From Nostoc sp. KVJ20 (GTDB taxonomy: Bacteria; Cyanobacteriota; Cyanobacteriia; Cyanobacteriales; Nostocaceae): a stretch of 53,835 nt of DNA. This document shows, piece after piece, positions 17,628-26,783 of the stretch. A model generated the notes under the pieces. The model did no database searches. It saw nothing but the letters and a program-made list of their open reading frames with translations, and had not been told where the DNA came from. The stretch is from the NCBI RefSeq assembly GCF_001712795.1, contig NZ_KV757612.1, positions 1-53,835 of the forward strand, read 5' to 3'. Positions within the stretch are counted from its first letter, which is position 1; each line of letters begins with the position of its first letter. The position numbers and the translations under genes were made by a program.

Positions 17628-18197
17628 AATGTCTATGACAAGCATCGGCACGTTATCAAAAATTACCTGAATGTTTCCATTTCTGAAAAACACACACCGA
17701 TTGCGTTCCCGCTTCGGGTTGCCGAAGGCATCGCTCAGAAACTACTTGCAAAGATTGATTTGAAATTGGCTTATGTTGGTCGGTTGGGCAAGCGTGAAAA
17801 TCGGGAGTGTGTTTATCAGTTTGTTGCCCCTGATGACCAGCGTGATTCGATTTTTGGGCAGTGGTTAAATCGGGATGAAGCATCCTACAGTGAGTTGGTG
17901 TCAGTCACTAATAATATAGTTTTATCGACACCAGTGATTGACACAACCTCTCAAATATTAGAAGAGGTAGTGTCCAGCCCCCAAGGACAAGCCTGGAAAG
18001 GGCTGAAACTGAAATTGCAGCAAGGCTTGGACAGTATTGGCTCTTCCTACAGCGAGTTAATCTCCAAGGTTGGCGAGGCTGTTGGCGTTGCTGATGGTGA
18101 GCCTTACTGGAACGCATACCTGGGGCAGTGGCAAGTTTGGGTTAACTTTGCTTGGGGGTGTAAGTCTGTGGTCTGTGATTGGCTCAAAGCGGCTTAG
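17628..18197 (+). pseudogene. Conserved protein of unknown function (fragments repeated at 20855 and 35740), 5' end degraded
   Basis: The frame is open from 17628 to TAG 18197, but the first usable start is a TTG at 17760; residues upstream (KHTPIAFPLRVAEGIAQKLL) look coding, so the original start is lost. Distinct segments are YVGRLGKRENRECVYQFV and the C-terminal GEPYWNAYLGQWQVWVN. No family recognised. Parts of relatives lie next to both PEP-CTERM genes in this window. Confidence 0.45.
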
Positions 18198-18214
18198 ACC
18201 AATAAAGCTCCCGC

Positions 18215-18889
18215 TTAATATTGAATAAGTTTTTGTGGTCTAGCGTAGTTGCTCAGATTTGCAGGTACTTCAATATGTGGATGTAATTTGGGATCGTTTA
18301 TGGGTACAGCCGCCGTCAATTTTAAGGGAATTTCTCCTGCCCATACAGGTATTTGATAATCCGCTTCATCATCAATGGGCCCACCAGTGCGAATCTTTGC
18401 TGATGCTTCTGTGAGCGGTAAAGATAGGACTATAGTTCTGGCTAATTCGTTATGGCAAGGCGATCGCACTTGCGACCACCGTCCAAGAATAACGTGTTCT
18501 GTAAATGCTTTCAAGGCAGCTAATTTTTGCTCTGCATCTTCGACCAGTGTTGCTTTTCCAAATACAACTACTGAATGATAATTCATTGAGTGGTGAAACG
18601 CCGAGCGTGCCAATACTAACCCATCAATTAAAGTCACTGTTACGCAAACATCAATACCTTGTTGCAGGGTTCGCAGCATTCGACTAGCAGGTGAACCGTG
18701 GATATATAAGGTATCCTCAACTCGTCCATAGGCTGTAGGGATCACAAAAGGCTGTCCATCTGCGACAAAACCTACATGGCAGACTAATCCTTCATCCAAT
18801 ATTTGATAAATGGTGTCGCTTTCATAGTTTGCTCGTTGGGGTACGCGTTTAACTGTTGTTCTTTGGCTAGAGGCTTTTTGTTGAGGCAT
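18215..18889 (-). CDS. Pyridoxamine 5'-phosphate oxidase-like FMN-binding protein
   Basis: 224 aa from ATG 18889; the frame reaches a GTG at 18952, but that stretch overlaps likely promoter repeats. The split-barrel pattern YQILDEGLVCHVGFVADGQP, FVIPTAYGRVEDTLYIHGSP and HHSMNYHSVVVFGKA fits the PNPOx-like/NimA-type family, which binds FMN or F420. It is divergent from a MocR-type regulator, a common pairing in which the regulator controls a vitamin B6-related enzyme. The substrate is unknown. Confidence 0.82.
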   Translation of the reverse strand: MPQQKASSQRTTVKRVPQRANYESDTIYQILDEGLVCHVGFVADGQPFVIPTAYGRVEDTLYIHGSPASRMLRTLQQGIDVCVTVTLIDGLVLARSAFHHSMNYHSVVVFGKATLVEDAEQKLAALKAFTEHVILGRWSQVRSPCHNELARTIVLSLPLTEASAKIRTGGPIDDEADYQIPVWAGEIPLKLTAAVPINDPKLHPHIEVPANLSNYARPQKLIQY

Positions 18890-18928
18890 GGCTGGAAATT
18901 TATACTCTATATCGTTAGAGTAATCAGG

Positions 18929-18979
18929 TAAGTGGAATGATACAAGTGCCACTTTTTGAATAAATTACCAGTCCACTTA
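18929..18979. promoter_or_regulatory. Inverted repeat between divergent PNPOx-like and MocR genes
   Basis: TAAGTGGA (18929-18936) and TCCACTTA (18972-18979) are exact inverted copies, with AAGTGCCAC between them. They flank the start region of both genes and are candidate MocR sites. Not tested. Confidence 0.3.
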
Positions 18980-19003
18980 TCTCATTTGTAATTCCTAACC
19001 CGA

Positions 19004-20470
19004 ATGGATTTTGTTATTAGTATTGACCTAAAAGCAGCTTTACCTTTGTATCGTCAAGTTTACGCCCAACTACGTCAGGCTATTCTTTCGAGAAGATTAA
19101 CCCCAGGAAAAAAACTGCCTTCAACGCGAACCCTTGCTCAATTGCTTAGTGTTTCCCGCACCACTGTTACCCAAAGTTATGAGATGCTCCTAAGTGAAGG
19201 TTATCTAGAAACAATTGTCGGATCGGGAACATTTGTCTGTCGTCAACTCCCTGATGAATTACTAAATATCACACCGATTCAGCCAAAATCACAACTACCT
19301 CATTCTTCAATATCCTTATCAACTTATGGCGAAAGTTTGAGCGATCGAGCTTTTTTACACCTACCAGAAGCAGAAGTAGAAATTAGCTTTAGTTATGGGC
19401 GACCAGCTTTTGATCAATTCCCAATAGACTTGTGGCGTAAGCTCTTGTCTCGCCATTGCCGCTTTAGTCGATACGTGCTTGACTATACTTATGACTCTAT
19501 GGGATATCAACCTCTAAAAGAGGCGATCGCTGACTATCTGTCACGCTCCAGAGCAGTTAAGTGTAAGCCAGAGCAAATCATTATTGTTGCTGGTTCACAG
19601 CAGGGACTTGACTTGATTACACGTGTATTAATTGACCGTGGTGATTGGATAGCAGTAGAAGAACCAGGTTATTTAAGCGCTAGACGAGCTTTTTTGGCAC
19701 AGGGAGCTAGTCTATTCCCTATATCTGTAGATCAATCTGGCTTAATAGTCAGTAGCCTAACAACAAATATCATCCCTAACATTAAATTCGTTTATGTCAC
19801 TCCATCTCATCAATTTCCTACAGGTGCTACGTTATCTCTTTCTCGCAGGTTAGAGTTATTAGCTTGGGCGCACAAATCAGGGACGATGATTATTGAAGAT
19901 GACTATGACAGCGAGTATCGTTATGGTGAGCGTCCCATACCAGCATTGCAAGGATTAGACCAAGCTAACTCAGTGATCTATCTGGGTACATTCTCTAAAG
20001 TACTATTTCCGGCTTTGCGTCTTGGTTATTTAGTTTTACCACAGAATTTAGTGCATATATTTGCTCGTGCAAAATGGCTCGCAGATCGGCAATGTAGTTT
20101 GTTAGAACAGTACGCCCTGACTGATTTTATTACCGAAGGACATTTAGAACGCCATATTAGACGGATGCGTGCGCTCTACGACCAACGCAGGCAGACTTTG
20201 GTGCAGTCTTTGTTTTCTTATTTCGGTGACAAAATTGAAATATCTGGGGAAAATGCCGGAATGCACCTGATGGTCAAAATCAATACTGAACTCACTGATG
20301 ACAAAATAGTCCACCTTGCTGCTCTTGCTGGCGTAAGTATTGGGGCAGCGTATCCTCAATATTTAAAACATAGCCCTGGTAGCGAATTTATCTTAGGATA
20401 TGCTGAACTCAATGAGCAGAAAATTCAAGAGGGAGTACGCCGACTAGCTCAGGTAATACTAATTGACTAA
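19004..20470 (+). CDS. MocR/PdxR-type transcription regulator (GntR domain plus aminotransferase fold)
   Basis: 488 aa, usual MocR length. The N-terminal ~75 residues are a GntR winged helix (LYRQVYAQLRQAILSRRLTP, SVSRTTVTQSYEMLLSEGYL). The rest is a fold-type I aminotransferase domain with IIEDDYDSEYRY and the PLP lysine in GTFSKVLFPALRLGY. Such proteins sense PLP or a related ligand and regulate adjacent B6-linked genes, here the divergent PNPOx-like gene. Confidence 0.9.
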   Translation: MDFVISIDLKAALPLYRQVYAQLRQAILSRRLTPGKKLPSTRTLAQLLSVSRTTVTQSYEMLLSEGYLETIVGSGTFVCRQLPDELLNITPIQPKSQLPHSSISLSTYGESLSDRAFLHLPEAEVEISFSYGRPAFDQFPIDLWRKLLSRHCRFSRYVLDYTYDSMGYQPLKEAIADYLSRSRAVKCKPEQIIIVAGSQQGLDLITRVLIDRGDWIAVEEPGYLSARRAFLAQGASLFPISVDQSGLIVSSLTTNIIPNIKFVYVTPSHQFPTGATLSLSRRLELLAWAHKSGTMIIEDDYDSEYRYGERPIPALQGLDQANSVIYLGTFSKVLFPALRLGYLVLPQNLVHIFARAKWLADRQCSLLEQYALTDFITEGHLERHIRRMRALYDQRRQTLVQSLFSYFGDKIEISGENAGMHLMVKINTELTDDKIVHLAALAGVSIGAAYPQYLKHSPGSEFILGYAELNEQKIQEGVRRLAQVILID

Positions 20471-20532
20471 TATGTAATTTGCCGGATGTCGCAAATCTTG
20501 CGTTGCCCGGTCTTTGACAATTAATCGATAGC

Positions 20533-20793
20533 TCATGTATCGTTTGGGTTGCCCATGCTGTTCTGACCTAAAACGGTAGAACGCAGGTTTTGCCAATATT
20601 CTGGTGTTACTTCCTACCCTTCTCCATGAATACCTTCTTTCAAAAGTCCTTCTAACTTCACTTGTACCTTGCGTTTTTGGTCTTGCTGTACCAATGAGAG
20701 AAAATATTCGCCAATGCTGCTGTAAGCACCTGACATCACTTGTGCCTCTACATAAACGCGCACCTCATCAGGTATATTAATACTGATATTCAT
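20533..20793 (-). pseudogene. ParD-like type II antitoxin with in-frame TAG
   Basis: ATG 20793 starts MNISINIPDEVRVYVEAQVM, SGAYSSIGEYFLSLVQQDQK and LEGLLKEGIHGEG, then TAG at 20614-20616. The same frame continues EVTPEYWQNLR to TGA 20533, matching the usual ParD (CC2985-type) C-terminus with E-V-T-x-E-Y-W. The TAG thus cuts an ~86-aa antitoxin to 59 aa and removes the toxin-binding tail. No ParE toxin follows. It is an orphan remnant. Confidence 0.65.
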
Positions 20794-20854
20794 TGGCGCT
20801 CCTGCATAACTAACCTTATTATTTTAGCTGACAGTTTCCATCAATCCTAAATTC

Positions 20855-20907
20855 CCGGTCGCTATCTGGATTATGTCGGTCGGTTGGGTAAGCGTGAAAA
20901 TCGGGAG
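20855..20907 (+). pseudogene. Fragment of the unknown protein seen at 17628-18197
   Basis: The plus strand reads GRYLDYVGRLGKRENRE, nearly the same as the segment at ~17770-17815. It stops abruptly at 20907 where PEP-CTERM-like sequence begins, marking a deletion or recombination joint. Confidence 0.55.
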
Positions 20908-21455
20908 GCAATTGCACCAACTCCAAACAATAGACCTAGCAGGGAAGTGGGTTCAGGTATTGATGTAGATGAAGAACTCAGGGTAATATTGGCAGCAGAA
21001 TCTTGATAGATGTATGTTCCTGCCCGTCCGACTTCACCCGTCAAGCTAATTTCAGAGCTTGAAGTTTTTTCTAAGGTATATCTTGGAGCATCAAAAGCAA
21101 TGCCAAAATCAACTACTAAATTCCAATTCGACCCAGAACCAAGCTCAAAATCAACATCTGGGGTTAAGTTCCCACCATTAGTAGATCCTGGATTCAAATT
21201 CAAGTTTAGATTGTTGACGGATAGCTCCCAATCGCTCAAAGTCCCGGACTCTGAGTAAACCACGAATCCAGAATATTCGCTCTCTTTTGGCAAAGAGTTC
21301 GTAAGGAATGGGCTAGTAGCATCGACTAAGATAAAATCACCTGAAAATTCTTGTCTAGTTAGAATCACTCCCAGTACGGGAGTAGCATGAAATATGCTTG
21401 CAACTACCAAACCAATCACAGCGACGCTAACCTTGGGGAGTCGAACTTGATTCAT
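20871..21455 (-). CDS. PEP-CTERM sorted secreted protein, copy 1 (chimeric C-terminus)
   Basis: 194 aa. It has a signal peptide (VAVIGLVVASIFHATPVLG), a beta-rich body, and the sorting tail SIPEPTSLLGLLFGVGAIA. Such proteins are exported and handled by exosortase. The final residues ASRFSRLPNRPT come from antisense reading of the fragment at 20855-20907; copy 2 at 35928 instead ends AASKKAGETKSKA. The tail is still basic, so anchoring may survive. 20908-21138 is identical to 35968-36198. Confidence 0.85.
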   Translation of the reverse strand: MNQVRLPKVSVAVIGLVVASIFHATPVLGVILTRQEFSGDFILVDATSPFLTNSLPKESEYSGFVVYSESGTLSDWELSVNNLNLNLNPGSTNGGNLTPDVDFELGSGSNWNLVVDFGIAFDAPRYTLEKTSSSEISLTGEVGRAGTYIYQDSAANITLSSSSTSIPEPTSLLGLLFGVGAIASRFSRLPNRPT

Positions 21456-21624
21456 GTATTGGTCATGCTATTTAAATTTGTTGAAGGTATGCTATCACAT
21501 CCTTGTCTCGTAGAGAGGAAAAAGGTGTCCTTTTCTCAAGCCCCTAAATTTATTTATGGGGTTCAAAATTATGAATTTTGAATTCCCCGTTCGCGTAGCG
21601 TCTCGCAGAGAAGGTGTTGACAGC

Positions 21625-24600
21625 TTAACCTTCACTAATCAACTGTAACAAGGCTTCCGTTGATATCTTGCCACTAATATCAGCACCTTCTAAAAGGCTA
21701 TCCGCCAAATCTCGCTTGTGGTGGTGCAATTGCACAATCTTTTCTTCAATAGTATCTTTTGCTACTAGACGATAAATAGTAACAGGGCGTTGTTGCCCAA
21801 TGCGATGGGCGCGGTCTGAGGCTTGATCTTCCACGGCGGGATTCCACCAAGGATCTGTATGAATCACATAATCAGCAGCAGTTAGATTCAGTCCTGTACC
21901 GCCTGCCTTGAGACTAATCAGAAATACATCTCCTGAACCAGCTTGGAACGCATCGACCCGTTTTTTGCGCTCTGCCACTGAAGTACTGCCATCTAGATAT
22001 TGATAATTAATACCTTGCTGTTCCAGGTAATCGCGGATGATGTGCAAATGGTCAACAAACTGACTAAACACTAACGCCTTATGACGATTTTCCAGCAGTT
22101 CACCTAGCACCTCACCAAAAAGTTGTAACTTGGAACTAGGTAATTCAGTATCAGGCATAACGAGGCTGGGATTACAGCAAGCGCGACGCAATTTCATAAT
22201 CTCAGCTAAAACCTGCAAATGTTTCTTTCCTGCTTCTGCATCACTTTCGGTCAGTTTAGATATTGCTTGACGGCGCAACGCTTCATAGAATGCCTTTTCC
22301 TCTCGACTTAACTCTACATGAAGGAGAATTTCGGTACGAGATGGCAACTCTTCTAATACCTGATTTTTTGTCCGTCGCAACAGAAATGGTTGAATCAGTT
22401 TTTTGAGTTTATTACGTGCAAGTTTATCCTGATATTTTTCAATGGGGGTAGCAAAGCGTTGATTGAAGCTTTCAAAAGAACCCAATAACCCAGGATTAAT
22501 AAAGCGGAACAAATTCCATAACTCACCCAGGTGATTCTCAATGGGAGTCCCAGTAGTCAGCAACTTAAAATTAGATTTTAGGTTCATAGCTGCCTGAGAA
22601 CGTTTAGTGGTCATATTTTTAATCGCCTGGGCTTCATCCAGAACAATTGTTTGCCACTGTACACCAGAAAGCATTTGTGCTACTTCTTCTTGCTGTAATA
22701 AACCATAACTGCATACCAACATATCTAAAGGTTGTAAACCATCCAATAATTTTTGGCGGTTAGCACCAGAAAATTGAATAATATTTAGAGTTGGGGCAAA
22801 CTTTTGCGCTTCACTCACCCAATTCATGCACACAGAAGTTGGGGCAATTATTAGGGTTGGCCCTTCATGGGCGTTTCTGAGGATGACAGCTAATGCCTGC
22901 AAGGTCTTACCGAGTCCCATTTGGTCTGCTAAACAAGCGCCCACACCCCAATGTGCCAGACGCGCTAGCCAACAAAAACCCTCCATCTGGTAGTCACGTA
23001 GTTCTGCTTGAAGCGTAGATGGCAGTTCCGGCTGGAGGTTTTGCACCTCCTTGAGACGCTGGATATGTGTTTTCCAGTGTTTATCTGCTTTTACCTTACC
23101 GACCTCATCGACAAAATCTTCTAACCCTAATGTTGCCAATGGGTGAAAACGAATACCTTTACTATGTTTTTCTGAAAACATCCGCAATTCATCGAGGCGT
23201 TTCCGAAAAGCTTGAGTTAAAGCCAAAAATTGACCATCACCAAGGGGGATAAAACGGCTGGGGGTTTTCTCTAATAGTTCTAGTAGTTGCTGCATATCTA
23301 GCACTAGGTCGTTATTCAATTTCAACTCCCCTGTGGCTGCAAACCAGTCTTGCTGACGTTGAATTGATAAATTAAAGTCTTTCAAGTCGGCATTATGGCT
23401 AACACGCAGTTTTTCTCCTTGTGGCCATTCTATGACTACGTTATTTCCCAGTGTTTGCAGTTCTAGAAGCAGTTCTAAACAGTCTTCGGGATCGTCTATA
23501 ATCCATTCACCATCTTGTTCTTCAGTTTGAGTCAAGGTGGTGCAGGCGGCTACAGCATCTTTGGCAAGTTGCTTTTCTTCAGACAGATTTCGTCTGGTTT
23601 GGAGACGTTTACCGTCAATCTCGGCAATTACAGTTTCACCACCTGTACCAGGACGGTAGTAGGGGCCACCTTGGGCAAAGGGGCGCGACAAAAGGCTGAT
23701 TTTCAAGCCGGCATTGGCAGGTAAAAGATGAATATGGGGTAGAGTCTGGGCGGGTACTTCTTCTGCACCTTCTGAACCGCCACCAATGTCAGAATGTACG
23801 GTAACGATACCAGAGACAGCATTTATGGCTGCTAAAACTTGTTTCTCTGCGATCGCAGGTACATTTAATTTATTATCTATACCAATAATCTCTGCAATGC
23901 GTCTGTGTTCGGCAGTAATTTCAATGACTTTGATGCGGGTTGGAGTTTCTTTGATATGCAGAATATTTTGTGATTCTGGTAATTTGGGAGAAAATTCTAA
24001 GGTGAGACGGCCAAGTTTTTCTTTCTTAACTAGTAGTTCTGGTTCTCCTTTAACAATTTCTACACGGATAGTAGGTGTATCTTCCCAAAAAACCAAGGGG
24101 TGTCCAATTAAAGCAGAGATGGCTTTTTCACCAAAGGTATAATCAACTTTGCCGTAATAGCCTTCACTATATACCTCAATACAACTACATACCCGCATAT
24201 CTTGGGGTGTGATGTAATCAAACTCAGATAATGCACTGCTTAGACGCTTGAGAGCTATGGGGCGACCTTTACTCCATTCTCCTTTAGCATTAACTTTTTG
24301 TTCTCGTGGTTGTAAGACACATCTGCTGGGATAGAAGGTTATGAACCATGCTAAACGCAGTTCCGATTCTGGTTTTCCTGGTGTTTGTGGTTCTTTTTGG
24401 AGATTTGCCAAGGCATTGAGGCACATTTCCCAAGCTTCTTGGGGTCGAATTAAGTCTACGATGGTTTGGATATTGCTATCTTCTCGCAGTGCCTCTGCAA
24501 GTTGTTTATAGTTACTACTTGGTTTGAGTCGGGATAGGAGTTCTGCGGTTTCCATTGCCAACCAGTGATAACCGGAGGCAAGCGATCGCCGATACAATGG

Positions 24601-25836
24601 TTCTAATAAATTAGGTAAGCGTTTTTTAGCACTCTCAGCATCCATCCAGTAAAGGCATAGTGAACAAAACAATGTTTGTAAGCTATTTTCTTCTTCCACT
24701 GAAGAAATATGACCACTGACTACAAATTGTTTTTGAGTAATATCACCTTGGTGGACTTGCAGTACCATTTTCAGTCTGCCATAAGTGAACCTCAGCCAAT
24801 GATCTGATTGACGGGACATCAAACTGGTGTACTCTTCTGCTTCTTTGAGGCTTTGCGCTGAACCATCTTTTAAAAGTGCGAGGATGAAAAATAAGCCCCC
24901 AATTGTATTGAAATATATTTGGCGTTTGCCTGTAGCCTTTTTGATGGCTTTCAGGGCATCTTTATAATATTTGATGGCTTGTTCATTATCATCCCGCAGA
25001 AAACTTAACCAACCCCAAAAGATTGCAGCGTTATTTTGATATTCATTTGATATCCGCTCCAGACTTTCTTGTGCTTCTTGGGTACAACCTTGTAACAACA
25101 GTTGTTCTGTCAAAATCAGATGTAGATAATCTGAGCAATGTTTTCCAGGTGTAGAACATTCTTCTTCTAGCAGCATCAACGCATCTTCCGAAGCGGATAA
25201 TTTTAAGGCTGAATTGAAGAGGATACTAGATATACCACTTTCATATAATCCTTGTGGTAGGGTGTTAAACCAATCTGCATCAAATGGATTATTGTATATC
25301 TGCTCAAAGATATTTTCTATTACTATTTTTTCTTCACTATCAGCGTACTTTTGGTAAGCTTCAATTTGCTGATTAATAAAACTAAGGTCTTGACGATAAA
25401 TACCAATGCGGATTTCTCTGATACACTGGCGTAAGTTGTAAAAAATTCGGGAATCTCTGTTCCAGTGAGTACGTATTGGTAGCTTCTCCTCTACTGCTGT
25501 GACGAGGATTTCAAACTGTCCGGTTTGTACAGCATGGCGAGTAGCAATTTCTGTGAGTAACGGATGACATTCAGCACCTTGCCTGTTTTCCTGTATTAAC
25601 AAGCCTGCTTTTAACAATTTATCAATTTGGAAACTGAGGGTTTTAGTAACCCAAGGTTTATTGTTTTCATCTAAAGCGTCAATTTTACTAAGACAACTTA
25701 CGAATGAATTTTTGTCTATCGGTGCATAAATTACCGAAAACAACTGGATAATTTTTTGTATGGAAGGATGTAACTCGAAATATTTCCTTGCGATTAGTGC
25801 TTGTTGGATTGTGGAATTCGGCTCAAAAGTAGTCAT
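21625..25836 (-). CDS. SNF2-family DEAD/DEAH helicase
   Basis: 1403 aa. The C-terminal ~480 residues are a Swi2/Snf2 motor: LADQMGLGKTLQALAVI (Walker A, ~973), VLDEAQAIKN (~1069), TTGTPIENHLGELWNLFRFI, and the C-lobe SLKAGGTGLNLTAADYVIHT with DRAHRIGQQRPVTIYRL. The ~900-residue N-terminal region is helical and TPR-like (~230-420) plus a family-specific domain. Such bacterial proteins translocate on dsDNA and are linked to transcription recycling or defence. Its start lies one base from the stop of the SWIM gene, so they are one operon. Confidence 0.92.
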   Translation of the reverse strand: MTTFEPNSTIQQALIARKYFELHPSIQKIIQLFSVIYAPIDKNSFVSCLSKIDALDENNKPWVTKTLSFQIDKLLKAGLLIQENRQGAECHPLLTEIATRHAVQTGQFEILVTAVEEKLPIRTHWNRDSRIFYNLRQCIREIRIGIYRQDLSFINQQIEAYQKYADSEEKIVIENIFEQIYNNPFDADWFNTLPQGLYESGISSILFNSALKLSASEDALMLLEEECSTPGKHCSDYLHLILTEQLLLQGCTQEAQESLERISNEYQNNAAIFWGWLSFLRDDNEQAIKYYKDALKAIKKATGKRQIYFNTIGGLFFILALLKDGSAQSLKEAEEYTSLMSRQSDHWLRFTYGRLKMVLQVHQGDITQKQFVVSGHISSVEEENSLQTLFCSLCLYWMDAESAKKRLPNLLEPLYRRSLASGYHWLAMETAELLSRLKPSSNYKQLAEALREDSNIQTIVDLIRPQEAWEMCLNALANLQKEPQTPGKPESELRLAWFITFYPSRCVLQPREQKVNAKGEWSKGRPIALKRLSSALSEFDYITPQDMRVCSCIEVYSEGYYGKVDYTFGEKAISALIGHPLVFWEDTPTIRVEIVKGEPELLVKKEKLGRLTLEFSPKLPESQNILHIKETPTRIKVIEITAEHRRIAEIIGIDNKLNVPAIAEKQVLAAINAVSGIVTVHSDIGGGSEGAEEVPAQTLPHIHLLPANAGLKISLLSRPFAQGGPYYRPGTGGETVIAEIDGKRLQTRRNLSEEKQLAKDAVAACTTLTQTEEQDGEWIIDDPEDCLELLLELQTLGNNVVIEWPQGEKLRVSHNADLKDFNLSIQRQQDWFAATGELKLNNDLVLDMQQLLELLEKTPSRFIPLGDGQFLALTQAFRKRLDELRMFSEKHSKGIRFHPLATLGLEDFVDEVGKVKADKHWKTHIQRLKEVQNLQPELPSTLQAELRDYQMEGFCWLARLAHWGVGACLADQMGLGKTLQALAVILRNAHEGPTLIIAPTSVCMNWVSEAQKFAPTLNIIQFSGANRQKLLDGLQPLDMLVCSYGLLQQEEVAQMLSGVQWQTIVLDEAQAIKNMTTKRSQAAMNLKSNFKLLTTGTPIENHLGELWNLFRFINPGLLGSFESFNQRFATPIEKYQDKLARNKLKKLIQPFLLRRTKNQVLEELPSRTEILLHVELSREEKAFYEALRRQAISKLTESDAEAGKKHLQVLAEIMKLRRACCNPSLVMPDTELPSSKLQLFGEVLGELLENRHKALVFSQFVDHLHIIRDYLEQQGINYQYLDGSTSVAERKKRVDAFQAGSGDVFLISLKAGGTGLNLTAADYVIHTDPWWNPAVEDQASDRAHRIGQQRPVTIYRLVAKDTIEEKIVQLHHHKRDLADSLLEGADISGKISTEALLQLISEG

Positions 25837-25837
25837 A

Positions 25838-26710
25838 TTATTTATTTAGTTCTTTCAATAATTCCATTAATTTACGTTTACGTCCATGAGCCGCTTCTAG
25901 TTTGGAGCGATAAGCAGACCATTCAGATTTTTGCCCTAGTTGAATATAAGCAGCTTTTACTTTTTTGAGCCAATTAACCGCAGCGTCATAACGGTCAGCT
26001 TTTCCTTGTTCCATAATTGGTTCTGCCCGTCTGCGAGTTTCGAGAATTGCGATACCTTCGGTAAGCTTCGCTAACGCATTATTGCCATCTCCATTTTTTG
26101 CTAACTCCCGCGCTTTCTCAATTACAGCCAGCAAATCATCTGTAAATGGGTCTTCTTCTGAACCATACTCTAATTCTTTCAATCCATCCCGCAAAATCCG
26201 CAAGACATGAGAGCGAAAAGGTGATGTGTCAATTTTGCTTTGACGGGTAGAAGGCTGTTTGGTTTTTGGTTTTGGCAAGTCTATCAAACTGACAAACTCA
26301 TCAATATCATCAATTATTTCTGGTCTATTTTCCACCAGTTCTTGCAGTAATCGCTGAGTTTGAAGAATATCGAGGCGATTTAATAATTGTTCTAGTGTTG
26401 GACGTTCTTCAATCCTATCTGACTGACGCGAACAGCTTAATAAGGTGGCAACGATATGTTTGCACCAACCATCATAATTATAAGGGCAAGTACAACTTGC
26501 TGAGGTAATTCCACCTGCATCAAAACGAATACTGACTTGATATGGTGTAATTTCGCTACCCTCTATCTCTGCCTGAATCAGATTACCTCGTTTTTTTAGT
26601 TCAGCGATTGCCCCCCTACGGTAATATTCTTCACCACGACTGTAGGATGAAGCGTTGGAGTTATGACGTATTATTGCTTCAGAAATTTCTGGAATCGACA
26701 TAGCACCCAA
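25838..26710 (-). CDS. SWIM zinc-finger protein
   Basis: 290 aa. The zinc motif ITSASCTCPYNYDGWCKHIV (C-x-C ... C-x-H) at ~73-92 defines SWIM, which binds DNA or partner proteins. The rest is helical and charged. It is directly upstream of the SNF2 helicase gene, a recurring bacterial pair where the SWIM protein probably serves as partner. The start at 26710 gives MGAMSIPEISEAIIRH; the ATG three codons in is an alternative. Confidence 0.88.
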   Translation of the reverse strand: MGAMSIPEISEAIIRHNSNASSYSRGEEYYRRGAIAELKKRGNLIQAEIEGSEITPYQVSIRFDAGGITSASCTCPYNYDGWCKHIVATLLSCSRQSDRIEERPTLEQLLNRLDILQTQRLLQELVENRPEIIDDIDEFVSLIDLPKPKTKQPSTRQSKIDTSPFRSHVLRILRDGLKELEYGSEEDPFTDDLLAVIEKARELAKNGDGNNALAKLTEGIAILETRRRAEPIMEQGKADRYDAAVNWLKKVKAAYIQLGQKSEWSAYRSKLEAAHGRKRKLMELLKELNK

Positions 26711-26783
26711 GTCTTTTATTTTTAGCTTACGCTTAAACTACCTTTATTTCCTCTTGGGTCTATATCCCACTTAAATTTATAGT

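Noticed and set aside
21010..21258. Plus-strand frame conserved between both PEP-CTERM loci (also 36070-36315)
   Set aside because: Conservation is explained by the duplicated PEP-CTERM DNA on the other strand.
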